Positions 1 through 9,556 of a stretch of 54,704 bases of DNA are shown here, one piece after another. The notes under the pieces were generated by a model that was not told where the DNA came from, did not search any database, and was given only the letters and a program-made list of their open reading frames with translations. Position 1 is the first letter of the stretch, and every line of letters starts with the position of its first letter. Both the position numbers and the translations under genes were made by a program. This stretch comes from an uncultured Clostridia bacterium (GTDB taxonomy: Bacteria > Bacillota > Clostridia > TANB77 > CAG-508): assembly GCA_949927455.1 (NCBI GenBank), contig CATLEX010000003.1, positions 1 through 54,704 of the forward strand. The letters are read 5' to 3'.

Positions 1-1
1 T

Positions 2-532
2 TTAAACAAATTTAGAAGAGAAGAATTAGGATTTATTTTTCAAGATTTTAATTTGCTAGATACTTTAACAGCATACGAAAATATTGCACTTGCGCTAACC
101 ATTCAGCATGTAAATCCAAAGGAAATTGATAGAAGAGTAAATGACATTGCGAAAAAGTTAAATATTCAAGAAATTTTGAGAAAATATCCATATCAAATTT
201 CTGGAGGGCAAAAACAAAGAGTTTCCTCTGCAAGAGCGATTATTACCAATCCCAAATTAGTATTAGCAGATGAGCCAACAGGTGCGTTAGATAGTAAAGC
301 AGCTAGACAACTATTAGAAACGTTTGAATACTTAAATCAAAAACTAGATACAACTTTTTTAGTTGTTACACACGACGCTTTTTCTGCAAGTTATGCTAAT
401 AGAATTATATTTATAAGGGATGGCAAAATTTTCAATGAATTAATTAAAGGAAATGACACAAGAAAGCAATTTTTTGAGAAAATTATTGAAGTGCAGACAC
501 TTCTTGGAGGTGATTTGAGCGATGTTATTTAA
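2..532 (+). CDS. ABC transporter ATP-binding protein, BceA/MacB-like (5' end truncated by window edge)
   Basis: Open frame continues to base 2 (LNKFRREELGFIFQDFNLLDTLTAYENI); Q-loop, signature SGGQKQRVSSARAI, Walker B LVLADEPTGALD. Confidence 0.93.
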   Translation, partial: LNKFRREELGFIFQDFNLLDTLTAYENIALALTIQHVNPKEIDRRVNDIAKKLNIQEILRKYPYQISGGQKQRVSSARAIITNPKLVLADEPTGALDSKAARQLLETFEYLNQKLDTTFLVVTHDAFSASYANRIIFIRDGKIFNELIKGNDTRKQFFEKIIEVQTLLGGDLSDVI

Positions 533-2615
533 GTTATCTATTCAAAATATGAAAAAAAGTATTAAAGATTATGGCATTTACTTTTTGACATTGGTTTTGG
601 GAGTTGCAATTTTTTATTTGTTTAATTCCTTAGACAGCCAAGAAGCAATGTTGCAAGTTTCGACTTCACAAAGGCAAATCATTCAACTGATGATAGAAAT
701 GCTTGGTATAGTTTCTGTGTTTGTGGCTGTGGTTTTGGGGCTACTGATTGTTTATGCTAATAGTTTTTTGATTAACCGACGAAAAAAGGAATTTGGAATT
801 TATATGAGTTTAGGAATGGGAAGAAGGCAAATTTCAAAAATTATTCTGATGGAAACAATTTTTGTTGGTATGATTTCGCTTGTAGTGGGGTTGATTATTG
901 GAATTTTTGGCTCACAATTTATGTCTATTTTAGTTTCAAAAATGTTTGAAGCAGATTTGAGCAAATTTGAGTTCGTTTTTTCAAAAGCCGCTTGTATAAA
1001 AACTTGTCTATATTTTGCGATTATGTATGTGGCAGTAATGTTTTTTAATACGCTTACGATTTCACGTTATAAATTGATTAATTTGCTTAACAGTGCTAAG
1101 AAAAACGAAACTGTGAAATTTAAAAATCCCATTTTATCGATTTTAGTTTTTGTGGCAGCAGCTATTTTATTGGGATTTGCATATTGGAAAGTAACCATTG
1201 ATGTTAATTCTCTAAGCACAGCAGATAAAATGTTAAAAGTTATTTTAATGGGAATTGTAGGAACTGTTTTAGTGTTTTGGTCACTATCAGGATTTATTTT
1301 GCAAATTGTGCAAGTCATGAAACAAACATATTTGAAAGATACTAATATGTTTGTTTTAAGACAAATCAACAATAAAATAAATACTATGGTTGTAAGTATG
1401 AGTGTGATTTGTTTAATGCTTTTTATGACTATTACAATTTTGTCATCAGCACTTGCCCTAAGAAATACGATGCAAAGCGATTTATTGGAAATGACGCCAG
1501 TGGATCTTAATTTATATAAAGCTGCGTATTTGCCAGAAAGAGCAGTTGGAAGAAATGGCAAGGAAGAAATTTATACACAAATGCAAAGGCAGGATTCAAG
1601 AGTGTCAATACAAAAAACATTAGAAAGTAACGGATTTGATATGAATTTACTAAAAGATGTACAAGAAGTTCCAATGTATACAGATACAAATTTGACTTGG
1701 GAAAAGTTTTTTGGAGAAAAAATAGGAGACCTTAAGGCAAAATTTCCATATCTTAGGTATGACACATCAGAAGAACTAATGAGAGTTTCTGATTATAACA
1801 AAATTGCAAAATTGTATGGTAATGAAGAATATGAGCTAGAGGATGATGAATATATTATGCTTTGTGATTTTGAAGCACAAGAACAAATCCGAAATGAAGT
1901 TTTAAAAGCTGGAAATTATCCATTGGAAATTGCAGGAAAAACATATAAAGCAAAATATAATGAATGTAAAAGTGGATTTATTGTGATGTCCACAAGCCAT
2001 ACGAATACAGGTATTATTTTGGTGCCAGATAATTGTAATTTAACAAATGAAATGACAGAACGATATTTTTTAGCAGCTAATTATAATGCAAATACAGAAG
2101 AAGAAAAATTGGAAATTGAAAAAAATTTTACGAGTAAAGAAGAGGCGACTATTTTGAATACTCTTTATGAAAAGGGCTTACGATTAGATGGTATGAGTAA
2201 AATTTCTATTATAGAAGCAAGTGTAGGTTTGGTAACAATGGTTACATTTGTTGCGATTTATTTAGGAATAATCTTTTTGATTGCAAGTTCAGCCATTTTA
2301 GCTTTGAAACAACTGACAGATAGTTCGGACAATAAGCAAAGATATACCATTTTGCGAAAAATAGGTTGTGATGAAAAAATGATTAATAGCGCACTATTCA
2401 AACAAATCGGAATCTTTTTTGGAACTCCACTTATTTTAGCTATTATTCATTCTGTGTTTGGCATTCAGTTTGCACTTTCGACATTAGCAGGAGTAGCAAG
2501 TAAAAAAGATTTGTTGCCATCTATTGTTGGAACAGTAGTAGTAATGGGAGTGATTTATGGAGCCTATTTTATGGCAACTTATTTGGGTAGTAAAAATATC
2601 ATTAAGGAGGAATAA
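522..2615 (+). CDS. ABC transporter permease, BceB/FtsX-like
   Basis: 697 aa, multiple TM segments, overlaps the ATPase gene; FtsX-like motif FLINRRKKEFGIYMSLGMGRRQI. Confidence 0.9.
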   Translation: MLFKLSIQNMKKSIKDYGIYFLTLVLGVAIFYLFNSLDSQEAMLQVSTSQRQIIQLMIEMLGIVSVFVAVVLGLLIVYANSFLINRRKKEFGIYMSLGMGRRQISKIILMETIFVGMISLVVGLIIGIFGSQFMSILVSKMFEADLSKFEFVFSKAACIKTCLYFAIMYVAVMFFNTLTISRYKLINLLNSAKKNETVKFKNPILSILVFVAAAILLGFAYWKVTIDVNSLSTADKMLKVILMGIVGTVLVFWSLSGFILQIVQVMKQTYLKDTNMFVLRQINNKINTMVVSMSVICLMLFMTITILSSALALRNTMQSDLLEMTPVDLNLYKAAYLPERAVGRNGKEEIYTQMQRQDSRVSIQKTLESNGFDMNLLKDVQEVPMYTDTNLTWEKFFGEKIGDLKAKFPYLRYDTSEELMRVSDYNKIAKLYGNEEYELEDDEYIMLCDFEAQEQIRNEVLKAGNYPLEIAGKTYKAKYNECKSGFIVMSTSHTNTGIILVPDNCNLTNEMTERYFLAANYNANTEEEKLEIEKNFTSKEEATILNTLYEKGLRLDGMSKISIIEASVGLVTMVTFVAIYLGIIFLIASSAILALKQLTDSSDNKQRYTILRKIGCDEKMINSALFKQIGIFFGTPLILAIIHSVFGIQFALSTLAGVASKKDLLPSIVGTVVVMGVIYGAYFMATYLGSKNIIKEE

Positions 2616-2617
2616 AA

Positions 2618-2965
2618 ATGGAAACTGTAAGTGAGAAAATATCAATTATATTGACAGTAATAATTGCTATTATCATTGGAGCAGGGGCGATTTATTGGAT
2701 GGAATTTCATGAAACAATTTATTATACGCAAGTTGATAATAGTAAGTTAGAAAGAATATCTACTTCAGACAATATGGGATACGAATATACATTAGATTGT
2801 TATAATCAAAATGGCAAAAGGCGAGAGATAAAATTTAAAACAAGCCGAGAGTTGCGAGAAAATGCGTATTTAATGCTAGAAGTAAAAGTCATGGGAGTAC
2901 ATTCTTGGAAAGAATTGCAATATGACGAACTTCCCGATAAAGTGAAAGTAAAATATGGAAAATAA
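2618..2965 (+). CDS. YxeA-like (DUF1093) small membrane-anchored protein
   Basis: 115 aa, N-terminal TM, YYTQVDNSK... pattern, directly downstream of the BceB-like permease. Confidence 0.6.
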   Translation: METVSEKISIILTVIIAIIIGAGAIYWMEFHETIYYTQVDNSKLERISTSDNMGYEYTLDCYNQNGKRREIKFKTSRELRENAYLMLEVKVMGVHSWKELQYDELPDKVKVKYGK

Positions 2966-2970
2966 AATCC

Positions 2971-2997
2971 TACAAGAGCCCACAGTCTGTGGGCTCT
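2971..2997. terminator. Strong hairpin, probably bidirectional terminator between convergent genes
   Basis: caagagcccacag-t-ctgtgggctcttg near-perfect inverted repeat between a + strand and a - strand gene end. Confidence 0.7.
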
Positions 2998-3037
2998 TGA
3001 TTTGAATATCTGCCGTTGGATTATACTTATTTTATGC

Positions 3038-3625
3038 TTACAGGGTAGTGTCGATAAAGGTGATGCCAGTGGATTTCAGTTCTTCGGGAGTAATGCTAAA
3101 CCGATCTGCCAAAACTTTCTCAACGAAAGTCTTCGGATAATGAAGCCAGTGAAATTTAGCATACTTAGTAAGCAAATCCAATATGTCTGTTTTTGCTATG
3201 TTAGCGTCGATGTATGCTGCTAAGCGTACAATAGTGCCGGTTTCTGCTTGTTTACCAAGAATAATTTCAAAATTTTTCCCATAAATGAAATTTACGATTG
3301 TACAATCTTTAACTTCTTCAGGAACAACAAGGCTAAGATTATTTTGTATAAATACACGCCGTCCTTTACGGAAAGAGAGTAACCACATGATTAAATGGTG
3401 ATTTTTTTTCGGAAGAGGCATTGTTACTACTTTTTGAATGGAATCATTACTGTTGAGTAATACAAAAGCATTGCCTGATGATGCATTTCTTTTATGAATG
3501 ATTTGTCCATTGTAGAATACCTCTAAAATCTGCAAAGCTGGATTAAAAGAGTAAGAATACTTGTTATTGCTGATAATGGGTTCCATAAATGCTTCCTTGT
3601 CTAAGAAAATATTGTGTGCTGCCAT
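3038..3625 (-). CDS. Hypothetical protein, compositionally distinct from neighbours
   Basis: 195 aa ORF; GC-richer codons (ctg tcc act ggc atc acc gac) and two in-frame CGG codons at 3101-3103 and 3359-3361. Confidence 0.7.
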   Translation of the reverse strand: MAAHNIFLDKEAFMEPIISNNKYSYSFNPALQILEVFYNGQIIHKRNASSGNAFVLLNSNDSIQKVVTMPLPKKNHHLIMWLLSFRKGRRVFIQNNLSLVVPEEVKDCTIVNFIYGKNFEIILGKQAETGTIVRLAAYIDANIAKTDILDLLTKYAKFHWLHYPKTFVEKVLADRFSITPEELKSTGITFIDTTL

Positions 3626-3860
3626 TTTAATTCCTTTCTTTTTTTATTTTTGTTTAAAAAAGAAAAGAAAAGATGTCTCTGTGTTAGCAGATGTTTCGAT
3701 ATTTCTTGAAACAGTCCCAAGTAGGACCATCATTCTTTTCAATATAATAGATATTAATATTATACTAAAATTTACATAAGATGTCAATATTTTCTAAAAA
3801 ATATTGCAATATCTATTAAATTATGCTAGAATAAAAGTCAAATGAAAAGTAGGAGGAGAA

Positions 3861-4418
3861 ATGAAATCATACAAAGAAATATACGAAATTGTGAAGTCAC
3901 GTCTGAGTGATTATCGTTTTCACCATTCAGAATGTGTAGCAGCGCGTTGTTTGGAACTTGCCAAGATTTATAAAGTAGATAAAGATGCAGCGATGCTAGT
4001 TGGAATTGTACATGATATTGCAAAAGAAATGCCAGCAGATGAAAAGATTAAATATTGTGAAGAAAATCGTTTAGAAATTGATGAAATAGAAAGAGATAAT
4101 CCAGGGTTATTACATGGGAAAATTGGTGCAGATATTGCCAAAAAAGAATTTGGTTTTAGTGAAGATTTGTGTTCACCCATTCAATATCACACAACAGGAA
4201 AAGCAAATATGTCTCAATTGGATAAAATCTTATATGTAGCGGATATGACAGGAGCAGATAGAAAATTTTCGGATAAAGAATACGTGATAGAATTGGGGAA
4301 TAAGGATTTGGACGAATGTGTAAAATATATCTTAAAAGTTGGTATTGGGCAAAGAATAAAACAGAATAAAAAGATACATCTAAATTCAGTTTATGCATTA
4401 AATTTTTTTATGGAATAG
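3861..4418 (+). CDS. yqeK: YqeK-like HD-domain hydrolase (predicted bis(5'-nucleosyl)-tetraphosphatase)
   Basis: HD motif VGIVHDIAKEMP, YHTTGKANMSQLDKILYVADMTG; RBS aggagg upstream. Confidence 0.88.
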   Translation: MKSYKEIYEIVKSRLSDYRFHHSECVAARCLELAKIYKVDKDAAMLVGIVHDIAKEMPADEKIKYCEENRLEIDEIERDNPGLLHGKIGADIAKKEFGFSEDLCSPIQYHTTGKANMSQLDKILYVADMTGADRKFSDKEYVIELGNKDLDECVKYILKVGIGQRIKQNKKIHLNSVYALNFFME

Positions 4419-4515
4419 TGTAAGTAAATTTTTGCAAATTTTTGTCGAAAAGATATTCACAAATTAAAGTTCAAATGATATAATGACAAGTAGTAATTGT
4501 ACGGAGGATGTTGAA

Positions 4516-5410
4516 ATGATTTTTAAGGATTATTATAAAATTTTGGGGCTAGAAACAAACAAGGTTTCAATGGATAGAATTAAAGTAGCGTATCGAAGGC
4601 AGGCAAAAAAATATCACCCAGATGTGAATATTGGAAATCAGAAAAATGAAGAAATTTTTAAAGATATAAATGAGGCATACAAAGTATTATCAAGTATGTC
4701 AAGTAAACGAAAATATGATAGAATGTGGAATCATCATGTAGGACGCAAAAATAAAAATGTTACTTATGAAGAAAGTAGAAGAACGAAAGATTCTGTATTT
4801 AGTGATTTTTTCAATATGTTTTTTGGAACTCTTGAAGAAACAAAAAGTTTGAAGGCAGAGGCACGTAAAGGAGAAAATGTCCAAACAGAAGTGAACATTT
4901 CAATTGAGGACGCCTTTCGAGGAAAAGAGCAATCAATTGCTGTGCGAACTGTTGATGGAGACTTAAAAACATTAAAAGTTCAGCTTCCATCAGGAATTCA
5001 GAATAACGAAAAAATTAGACTTGTTGGACAACGGAAAACCGGGACAAAATGGTGGAAAAAATGGTGATTTATTAATTCGTATTAAAATTAATAATGATAA
5101 AAAATTTAGATTAGATGGTTATAATTTAAGAACAAATTTATATTTAACGCCATGGGAAGCAGCACTTAGTACGAAAGTGACAGTCAATGGTATTAATGAA
5201 GATGTTAGTGTATACATACCACAAGGCATTCAAAGTGGCGATACTATCAAAATTGAAGGCAAGGGCTATAAAGATGGAAAAGGTGGAAGAGGTGACTTGA
5301 TTTTAGAAACGAAAATTATGGTACCAAAGCGTTTGAATGAAAGGGAGAAAAAGTTATTTAATGAATTAAACCATATTTCAAAGTTTAATCCAAGAATGTC
5401 AATGATATAA
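4516..5410 (+). CDS. DnaJ-family co-chaperone (CbpA type, no zinc finger), interrupted by a +1 frameshift at CGGA 5032-5035
   Basis: J-domain YRRQAKKYHPDVN in first ORF; C-terminal domain continues in +1 frame (GKPGQNGGKNGDLLIRI) of ORF 5021..5410; reading CGGA as one codon joins them. Confidence 0.88.
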
Positions 5411-5519
5411 AAATATTAATTATTGACATAATATTAAAAATATGGTATAATAATATGGTAAGTTAATATTTATACATAAGAAAAATCGCATTTAAATATG
5501 TAATAAAGGAGAGAAAATA

Positions 5520-6035
5520 ATGGAAGAAGACAACTTACAAGGTAAATGTTTCAGTATTACAGACCCAAAGGAAGTAAGTACTGTAATATACCAAATCAAT
5601 AAAACAGAGAAGGAATTTTTAGATAGGGCACCAAAGTTTACGATTGAAAGGTTAGATTATTCAGAGCAACTTGTTGGTGAACGTAAAAGGAAAACCTTTT
5701 TTGTCGACAATCCTTCACCAGAAGGTAATCCATTGGTGTTTTTCTCATTTGGAAAAGATAAAGTTGTTGTGAATACTGGATTTTTAGATTATAATGAAGT
5801 AAAGTTATCTAAAAAACCAATGCCAATGAAACTTTCAACAATTTACAATGAAAAAGAAACAGTTTATAGAGAATTTCAGTACACACCAAATATGAAAAGG
5901 CCTATTACGATAATAGATCCTGAAACTACAGAAGAGATAAAGCCAAATTTGTATTTTGACGAAGATGCAAATGAGGTCAAGGGAAAATGCACGTTAAAAG
6001 CATGCAAGAAATATTTTGCCTTTGAAATTAAATAA
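5520..6035 (+). CDS. Hypothetical protein
   Basis: 171 aa ORF with RBS aaaggaga; upstream of the VirD4-like gene. Confidence 0.65.
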   Translation: MEEDNLQGKCFSITDPKEVSTVIYQINKTEKEFLDRAPKFTIERLDYSEQLVGERKRKTFFVDNPSPEGNPLVFFSFGKDKVVVNTGFLDYNEVKLSKKPMPMKLSTIYNEKETVYREFQYTPNMKRPITIIDPETTEEIKPNLYFDEDANEVKGKCTLKACKKYFAFEIK

Positions 6036-6063
6036 GGGTGACTTTATAAGGAGGAATTTTTTT

Positions 6064-6336
6064 ATGAGTGCCAATAATCCAACTGGAGAAAATGGAAGAC
6101 AACAATTAAATGTTGTAGAAGATGAAAGTGTAAATCAATATTGGGCAGATTTTTTTGTAGAGAAGGGTTGTAATTTTTTAGGAATTGAAATAGAACCTGA
6201 ACCAAAAACAAAAGGAATAAAATTTGTTTCTGCTAAAAGTAGAAAGTTTGAAAAGCCAGGAAAAGACTATTTATCAATTAAAATGAAAGCATTAGATAAA
6301 GCAGCACGTGAAAAATTAGATGGTACAGAAAGATAA
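6064..6336 (+). CDS. Hypothetical protein
   Basis: ATG at 6064 preceded by aaggagga; co-directional with VirD4-like gene. Confidence 0.6.
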   Translation: MSANNPTGENGRQQLNVVEDESVNQYWADFFVEKGCNFLGIEIEPEPKTKGIKFVSAKSRKFEKPGKDYLSIKMKALDKAAREKLDGTER

Positions 6337-6363
6337 TTTACTGAAGAAAAAAGGTGAAAAATT

Positions 6364-8332
6364 ATGGGATTTTTTGAGAAGTTAAGATTAGCTATTCGAA
6401 AAATAAGAGTTAAATTAATTGCATATACGACGATTATGTTAGTGGTGGTAGTAATAGGACTTGCACCATTTACTGTTGCGGTTGAAGCAGGAAATTTGGC
6501 AAGAGAAGCTGGGGACGATTTTTGGGCAACTTTTTATGAACAGCTATTTAAAAATATCCAACAACCAATTACAAGTTTAGGAGTATGTTTTAGTGAATAT
6601 TTACCAGCATTTTTAAATGGACTAAAATGGTATATTCTGTTTTTTGGGTTATTTGCCTTAATAGGAATTATCAAATCATTTCCGAAACATGAATTTCAGG
6701 ATATTGAAAACGGTTCAAGTGATTGGAGCGAAAATGGCGAGCAATACGCAGTTCTTAGCAAAAATAAAGGAATTATTTTAGCTGAAAAAAATCGTTTACC
6801 TGTGGATAAACGTGGTAACGTAAATGTGCTAGTAGTACGGAGGTTCTGGTGCTGGTAAATCAGCGTCTTACGTAAAACCAAATGCTTTGCAATTACTTGG
6901 TTCTTATGTTTTCACAGATCCCAAAGGAGAACTTTATGATGATACAGCAGGTTATTTTAAAGCAAATGGCTATGATATAAAAGTATTAAACTTGGTTCGT
7001 CCTGAAAATAGTGACAGCTATAATCCACTTCATCATATCAATGGAGAAATTGATGTTGACGTTATTGCTCACACCATTGTAAAAGGGCAAGATAGTGGAG
7101 GAAGTTCAGATCCATATTGGGAAGATATGGGCGAGATGTTGCTAAAATCTTTGATTTATTATTTGAAAGCGGTTCGTCCGCCAGAAGAACAAAATTTGGC
7201 CAGTTGTGCAGAGCTTGTAAGGGCGGCAAACAAAAATGGTGGAGACAATTTATTAACCAATTTAATGAATCAGTTGCCATATGACCATCCAGCAAGAATG
7301 AATTATAAATCCATTGAAATTGCGCCAGAAAAAACCTATGGTTCGATTTTAAGTACATTGCAATCAAAACTTGGTAAATTTGATTCAAGAGATATTGCAG
7401 AAGTAACGTCAAGTAATACAATTGACTTTACCTCAATTGGAAAGAAGAAAACAGCAGTATATGTTATTTCATCAGATACACATACAGCCTACGATTTTTT
7501 GCTTACCATATTTTTCTCGCAAATGATACAACAGTTGTATGATTTTGCAGATTTAAGTGGTGGCGCATTGCCAGTTCCTACATACTTTATTCTAGATGAG
7601 TTTGCAAACATTGGTCAAATACCTGATTTTGATAAAAAAATATCAACTTCAAGAAGTAGAAAAATATCTTTTAGTGTTATTTTGCAGAACTTAGATCAAC
7701 TAGAAGCAGTTTATAAAGAAGCACATGAAACCATTTTAGGTAACTGTGATACACACTTGTTTTTGGGTTCTAACTCTCAAAAAACAGTAGAATATTTCTC
7801 GAAGGCTTTAGGAGAAAAAACAATTTCAAGAGATAATATTTCAGTTAATAAAGATAGAGATAATTGGAAGCAAGGCTTAAGTCAATCTGATCAAATTATG
7901 GGAAGGGCGCTTATGACGCCAGACGAACTTCGCCGAATGGACGATGATTTGTGTATCATTTATGAAAAAGGTATTAAGCCAGTTAAGGCGAAAAAGTATT
8001 ACTATTTCAAATATCCAGAAGGTAAATTAATTAAGAAATATAAGGTTGATCACAACGATGTTCAAGTTGATAGAGGAGTTTGGAGAAAATATAATCCATA
8101 CAATCCATATGTGGAGGACAGCGACAATAAAGGTGGAAATCCACAAAGTTTGGAAAACTTGGATGATTTGTTTAAAGATGAAGATGTAGGGTTAAAAACA
8201 GATGCAAACCCAGCAGGAAAGCTTCCTGTGGATTCAAATTTAGAGGATCAAAAAAAGGAGGAAGAATTGACAGATATTCAAAAAGAATTAGAAGCCAAAT
8301 TTGATGAATTGTTTGGTAGTTTAGATGATTAA
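6364..8332 (+). CDS. VirD4/TraG-like type IV coupling protein, interrupted by a +1 frameshift at CGGA 6838-6841
   Basis: N-terminal TM segments in ORF 6364..6858; Walker A VV-G-GSGAGKS is only formed when CGGA is read as one codon; continues SYVFTDPKGELYDDTAGYF, YFILDEFANIGQIPDFDKKISTSRSRKISFSVILQNLDQLEAVY. Confidence 0.9.
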
Positions 8333-8335
8333 AAT

Positions 8336-8367
8336 AAAAAAAGGCGCCATTTCGGCGCTTTTTTTAT
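8336..8367 (+). terminator. Rho-independent terminator
   Basis: aaaaaggcgccatttcggcgctttttttt hairpin plus T-tract. Confidence 0.85.
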
Positions 8368-8473
8368 AAGGAATAAATAATTTATTTTTCTCTTGACAAA
8401 TTCAAACAAATGTTTTATAATAAATAAAATTAGATATAAAATTTAAATATGATAATTTAATGAGGAGAAAAAT

Positions 8474-9545
8474 ATGAAATTTGTTCACATTGCAGATGTG
8501 CACTTTGATCAGCCATTTTCTGATTTGAGTAAAGTAGAAAATTTAAGTGATATTCGTAGGTTAGAACAACGCAAAATCTTCAAAAAAACAATTGATTATT
8601 GTAAAGAAAATGACGTTGATTATTTTTTTATTGCAGGTGATTTTTATGTACACGAGTATATGCGCAAATCTACAATAGAATATGTTAATCAGCTATTTGA
8701 GCAAATACCAAATACCAAGATTTTTATTGTTCCCGGAAATCATGACCCTTATATCAAAGGTTCGTATTATGAAACATTTTTTTGGAGCGAAAATGTACAT
8801 ATTTGTAAAAGTAACTTAGAAGTGATAGAAGATGATAAAGTAGATATTTATATGTCAGGTTTTACAGATTTTCACATGGAACAATCACCCCTTCAGACTC
8901 TTCAAATTAAAAATACAGACAAAATTAATATTCTAATAACACATTGTGATTTGAATGGAGCAAAGGACGAAAATCGGATTTTCTTATCAGCCAATTTTAG
9001 AAACTAAAATTAATTCTTTAAATTTTGATTATGTGGCAATGGGACATATTCATAAAACAAATTTTAAAGAAAATAAAAGAATAGTTTATTCAGGTTCGCC
9101 GATTTCATTTGGATTCGATGAACTGGGCGAGCATGGCATGGTAGTTGGTGAAATTAGCAAAAACGAGCTACAAACAGAATTTGTAAAGCTGGATGAGAGA
9201 ATGTTTGAAAAATACAGTTTTTCAGTGGATAATATTACGAGCATGGAAGAATTAGTTGAGAAAATTTCTGATTTGAATTTTGATGAAAAAAATATGATTG
9301 AAATTGTTTTGACTGGAAATAGAAAATTTAGTATTAATACGAGAGAAATTTTACAACTGATTGCTAATAGAAATATTCTGAAAATGAAAGATCAAACTCA
9401 AATAGCAATAGATATTGAACAAATATCAAATGAAAATAACTTACGTGGAATTTTTATAAAGGAAATTATCAAAAAATACAAGGAAGGAAAATATTCAGAA
9501 GAGCAAATTAAAAAGGCAATTGAAATTGGATTGGAAGTTATGTAA
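8474..9545 (+). CDS. Metallophosphoesterase, SbcD/YhaO-like, interrupted by a +1 frameshift at CGGA 8975-8978
   Basis: HIADVHFD, AGDFY, VPGNHDP in the first ORF; YVAMGHIHK and YSGSPISFGFDELGEHG in the +1 frame ORF 8955..9545. Confidence 0.9.
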
Positions 9546-9556
9546 GAGGTGAAAAG

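Noticed and set aside
1067-1561. Antisense ORF within the BceB-like gene
   Set aside because: Overlaps a conserved coding region; no recognisable domains or RBS.
3002-3223. 73-aa + strand ORF opposite the 195-aa gene
   Set aside because: Fully antisense to a better-supported ORF; no homology-like features.
5021-5067. Classical programmed frameshifting on a slippery heptamer
   Set aside because: No A-AAA-AAG, CTT-A or stop-codon shift motif at the sites; the five preceding codons differ and would not re-pair in the +1 frame.
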